Source of the DNA: SIG402 sp045639045
GTDB taxonomy: Bacteria > Bacillota > Clostridia > Christensenellales > Borkfalkiaceae
Direction: 5' to 3'
DNA: 16,188 nt
NCBI GenBank assembly: GCA_045639045.1
Contig: JAZUCI010000168.1
Location: 1-16,188, forward strand
Part shown: piece by piece, positions 15,490 through 16,188 of the stretch
How positions within the stretch are numbered: position 1 is the stretch's first letter
How the letters are laid out: each line of letters begins with the position of its first letter
Translations under genes and position numbers: made by a program
Notes under the pieces: generated by a model
Database searches by the model: none
Told to the model about the DNA's origin: nothing
Seen by the model: only the letters and a program-made list of their open reading frames with translations

Positions 15490-15513
15490 TTTATGATATG
15501 ATTATATCATAAA
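15490..15513. repeat. Palindrome over the operon -10, candidate operator
   Basis: Arms TTTATGATAT (15490-15499) and ATATCATAAA (15504-15513), 10 bp each and perfectly complementary, around GATT. The palindrome contains the -10 hexamer and the probable RNA start of the comEA-like/holA/cdaA operon, a position suited to a repressor. Which regulator would bind is unknown. Confidence 0.5.
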
Positions 15514-15529
15514 AATGCGCTTTTGAAAA
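15501..15529 (-). promoter_or_regulatory. Sigma-A promoter for comEA-like-holA-cdaA-...-lysC operon
   Basis: On the minus strand, -35 TTTTCA (15524-15529; four of six consensus bases) and perfect -10 TATAAT (15501-15506) with a 17-bp spacer. RNA would start near 15494, about 45 nt before the TTG start. No other strong promoter is visible between this operon's genes, so it may drive all six, though internal promoters cannot be excluded. Confidence 0.65.
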
Positions 15530-15556
15530 GCAAAATGGACTATTTTTTTGCTTTTC
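15525..15556. repeat. 11-bp inverted repeat upstream of the operon promoter
   Basis: GAAAAGCAAAA (15525-15535) and TTTTGCTTTTC (15546-15556) are perfect reverse complements with a 10-nt spacer; the left arm overlaps the -35. A second, smaller palindrome GCTTTTGAAAAGC lies at 15519-15531. It could be a terminator for transcription arriving from outside, or a protein-binding site. It lacks the G/C-rich stem of a strong terminator. Confidence 0.4.
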
Positions 15557-15658
15557 GCAATAAAAATACGATAGAACGGGTCAAAATTCCCAAATTTGGT
15601 GATGCACATAAGGTGTTTTTGCGATTATAAACAAGAAAAAAACCACTATTATGTATAA

Positions 15659-15727
15659 CATAGTACTGCTTATTTGGTTAAAAATGCCGTTTTAGATGTA
15701 ATTTTTAAGCATTTATATAGTACTATG
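15659..15727. repeat. Inverted repeat with AGTACT core in gene-free region
   Basis: CATAGTACT (15659-15667) and AGTACTATG (15719-15727) are perfect reverse complements 51 bp apart. Outside and inside them further short matches (TTATGT versus ACATAA; GCTTA versus TAAGC) extend the symmetry imperfectly. The right copy is itself a palindrome, ATAGTACTAT (15717-15726). The rest of 15557-15780 is A/T-rich and I see no gene or clear promoter in it. This could be a cruciform or protein-binding site, or remains of a small mobile element; no terminal duplications are evident. Confidence 0.35.
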
Positions 15728-15780
15728 CCTAACATAAATAGCATATTTGTTGCGTTTTTAGGGCTTTTTCAAACCAAAAC

Positions 15781-16188
15781 AACACACCCTACCCCACCAA
15801 CCATATACTAATACCTATTAAAAATAACAAAAGAATAGAATAATAAGGTATTTTGCCTGCCACAATTGCAAAAAATAAGAGGAAAATTAGCCTTCACAAA
15901 AGTCGTACCACAATAAATATCGCAAAGCTATCTCAACAAAACAACATACCCCCACAGAATAACATCCAACCTTATAAACACATGAACACGTTTACATATC
16001 CCCTTTCCACACCCAACAAACCCCTAACCGAAGCTTAAATATAACGCAACACGTAAAGCCCCATGGACAACAAACAAAAAACACAACACCGCACAAAAAA
16101 AGTCCGTCCAGACAAAACATATCAGACCCCTTCGATATTAAAAACCCATAGAAGAAAACAACGGCAGCACCACCCCCTGCCCCATCAC
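15781..16188. other. G-depleted A/C-rich region without recognisable gene
   Basis: From 15781 to 16140 I count about 31 G against about 103 C on the plus strand, while the preceding 60 bases (15721-15780) have 8 G and 11 C. The stretch is full of runs such as ACACACCC, CCCCACC and CAAACAAAAAACAC. Short frames open on both strands (for example 15853-16038 plus and 15992-16120 minus), but their composition only mirrors the base skew and I recognise no domain. No tRNA, promoter with good spacing, or repeat unit was found. It continues past the right edge. Confidence 0.6.

Noticed and set aside
15649..15734. MITE or insertion-sequence remnant in the gene-free region
   Set aside because: An inverted repeat is present, but there is no target-site duplication, transposase fragment or second copy in the window.
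15853..16038. 61-codon plus-strand frame with a TTG start in the A/C-rich tail
   Set aside because: Rich in Lys, Asn, Thr and Pro purely because the strand is A/C-rich; only a weak AAGG precedes it, no recognisable domain, and stop codons are scarce in G-poor sequence by chance.
15992..16120. 42-codon minus-strand frame, Cys- and Phe-rich, with GGGG before its ATG
   Set aside because: The Cys/Trp/Phe/Val content mirrors the G/T-rich strand, neighbouring frames look the same, and the GGGG is one of many G-runs; not distinguishable from chance.
1..16188. CRISPR arrays, tRNA or rRNA genes, phage or toxin-antitoxin modules
   Set aside because: No regularly spaced repeats, no tRNA- or rRNA-like sequence recognised, and all larger frames are accounted for by housekeeping genes.

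Overview
This window is ordinary bacterial chromosome, most likely from an anaerobic, low-to-moderate-GC Firmicute (Clostridia-like). The evidence is the miaB-mutS-mutL-miaA cluster, a MutL with an endonuclease motif, an M-box leader on mgtE, a CdaA-type diadenylate cyclase, purine-rich Shine-Dalgarno sequences and consensus sigma-A promoters. There are no rRNA or tRNA genes, insertion sequences, phage genes or CRISPR arrays.

Layout. (1) 1-6155, minus strand: an operon read miaB > mutS > mutL > miaA (tRNA ms2i6A modification plus mismatch repair). Its genes overlap or lie a few bases apart, and it starts at a 17-bp-spaced promoter just upstream of miaB. (2) 6150-8423, plus strand: a divergently transcribed class A penicillin-binding protein. 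Its probable promoter shares a palindromic -35 hexamer with the miaB promoter and carries a 21-bp palindrome over its -10. (3) 8472-10276, plus strand: a consensus promoter, a clear M-box magnesium riboswitch with terminator and candidate antiterminator, then a second stretch with a 26-codon ORF and several possible helices (one covering the mgtE ribosome-binding site), then the Mg2+ channel gene mgtE. (4) 10341-15529, minus strand: a compact operon read comEA-like > holA > cdaA > a 37-codon membrane-peptide gene > DUF1015 gene > lysC. mgtE and lysC converge on a short hairpin. (5) 15541-16188: about 650 bp without a convincing gene, with inverted repeats, ending in a strongly G-depleted, A/C-rich stretch.

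How the genes fit together. MutS and MutL act together in mismatch repair. MiaA and MiaB act in sequence on A37 of tRNAs reading UNN codons. The M-box should switch off mgtE when Mg2+ is plentiful. CdaA makes c-di-AMP. In many Firmicutes cdaA is followed by cdaR (ybbR) and glmM; here glmM is absent from this position and the cdaR slot holds only a single-helix peptide resembling the CdaR membrane anchor.

Most noteworthy: the 37-aa CdaR-anchor-like gene after cdaA, the extra leader region between the M-box terminator and mgtE, the palindromic candidate operators over two promoters, and the skewed gene-free tail. Family assignments come from reading conserved motifs by eye; no search or folding program was run.
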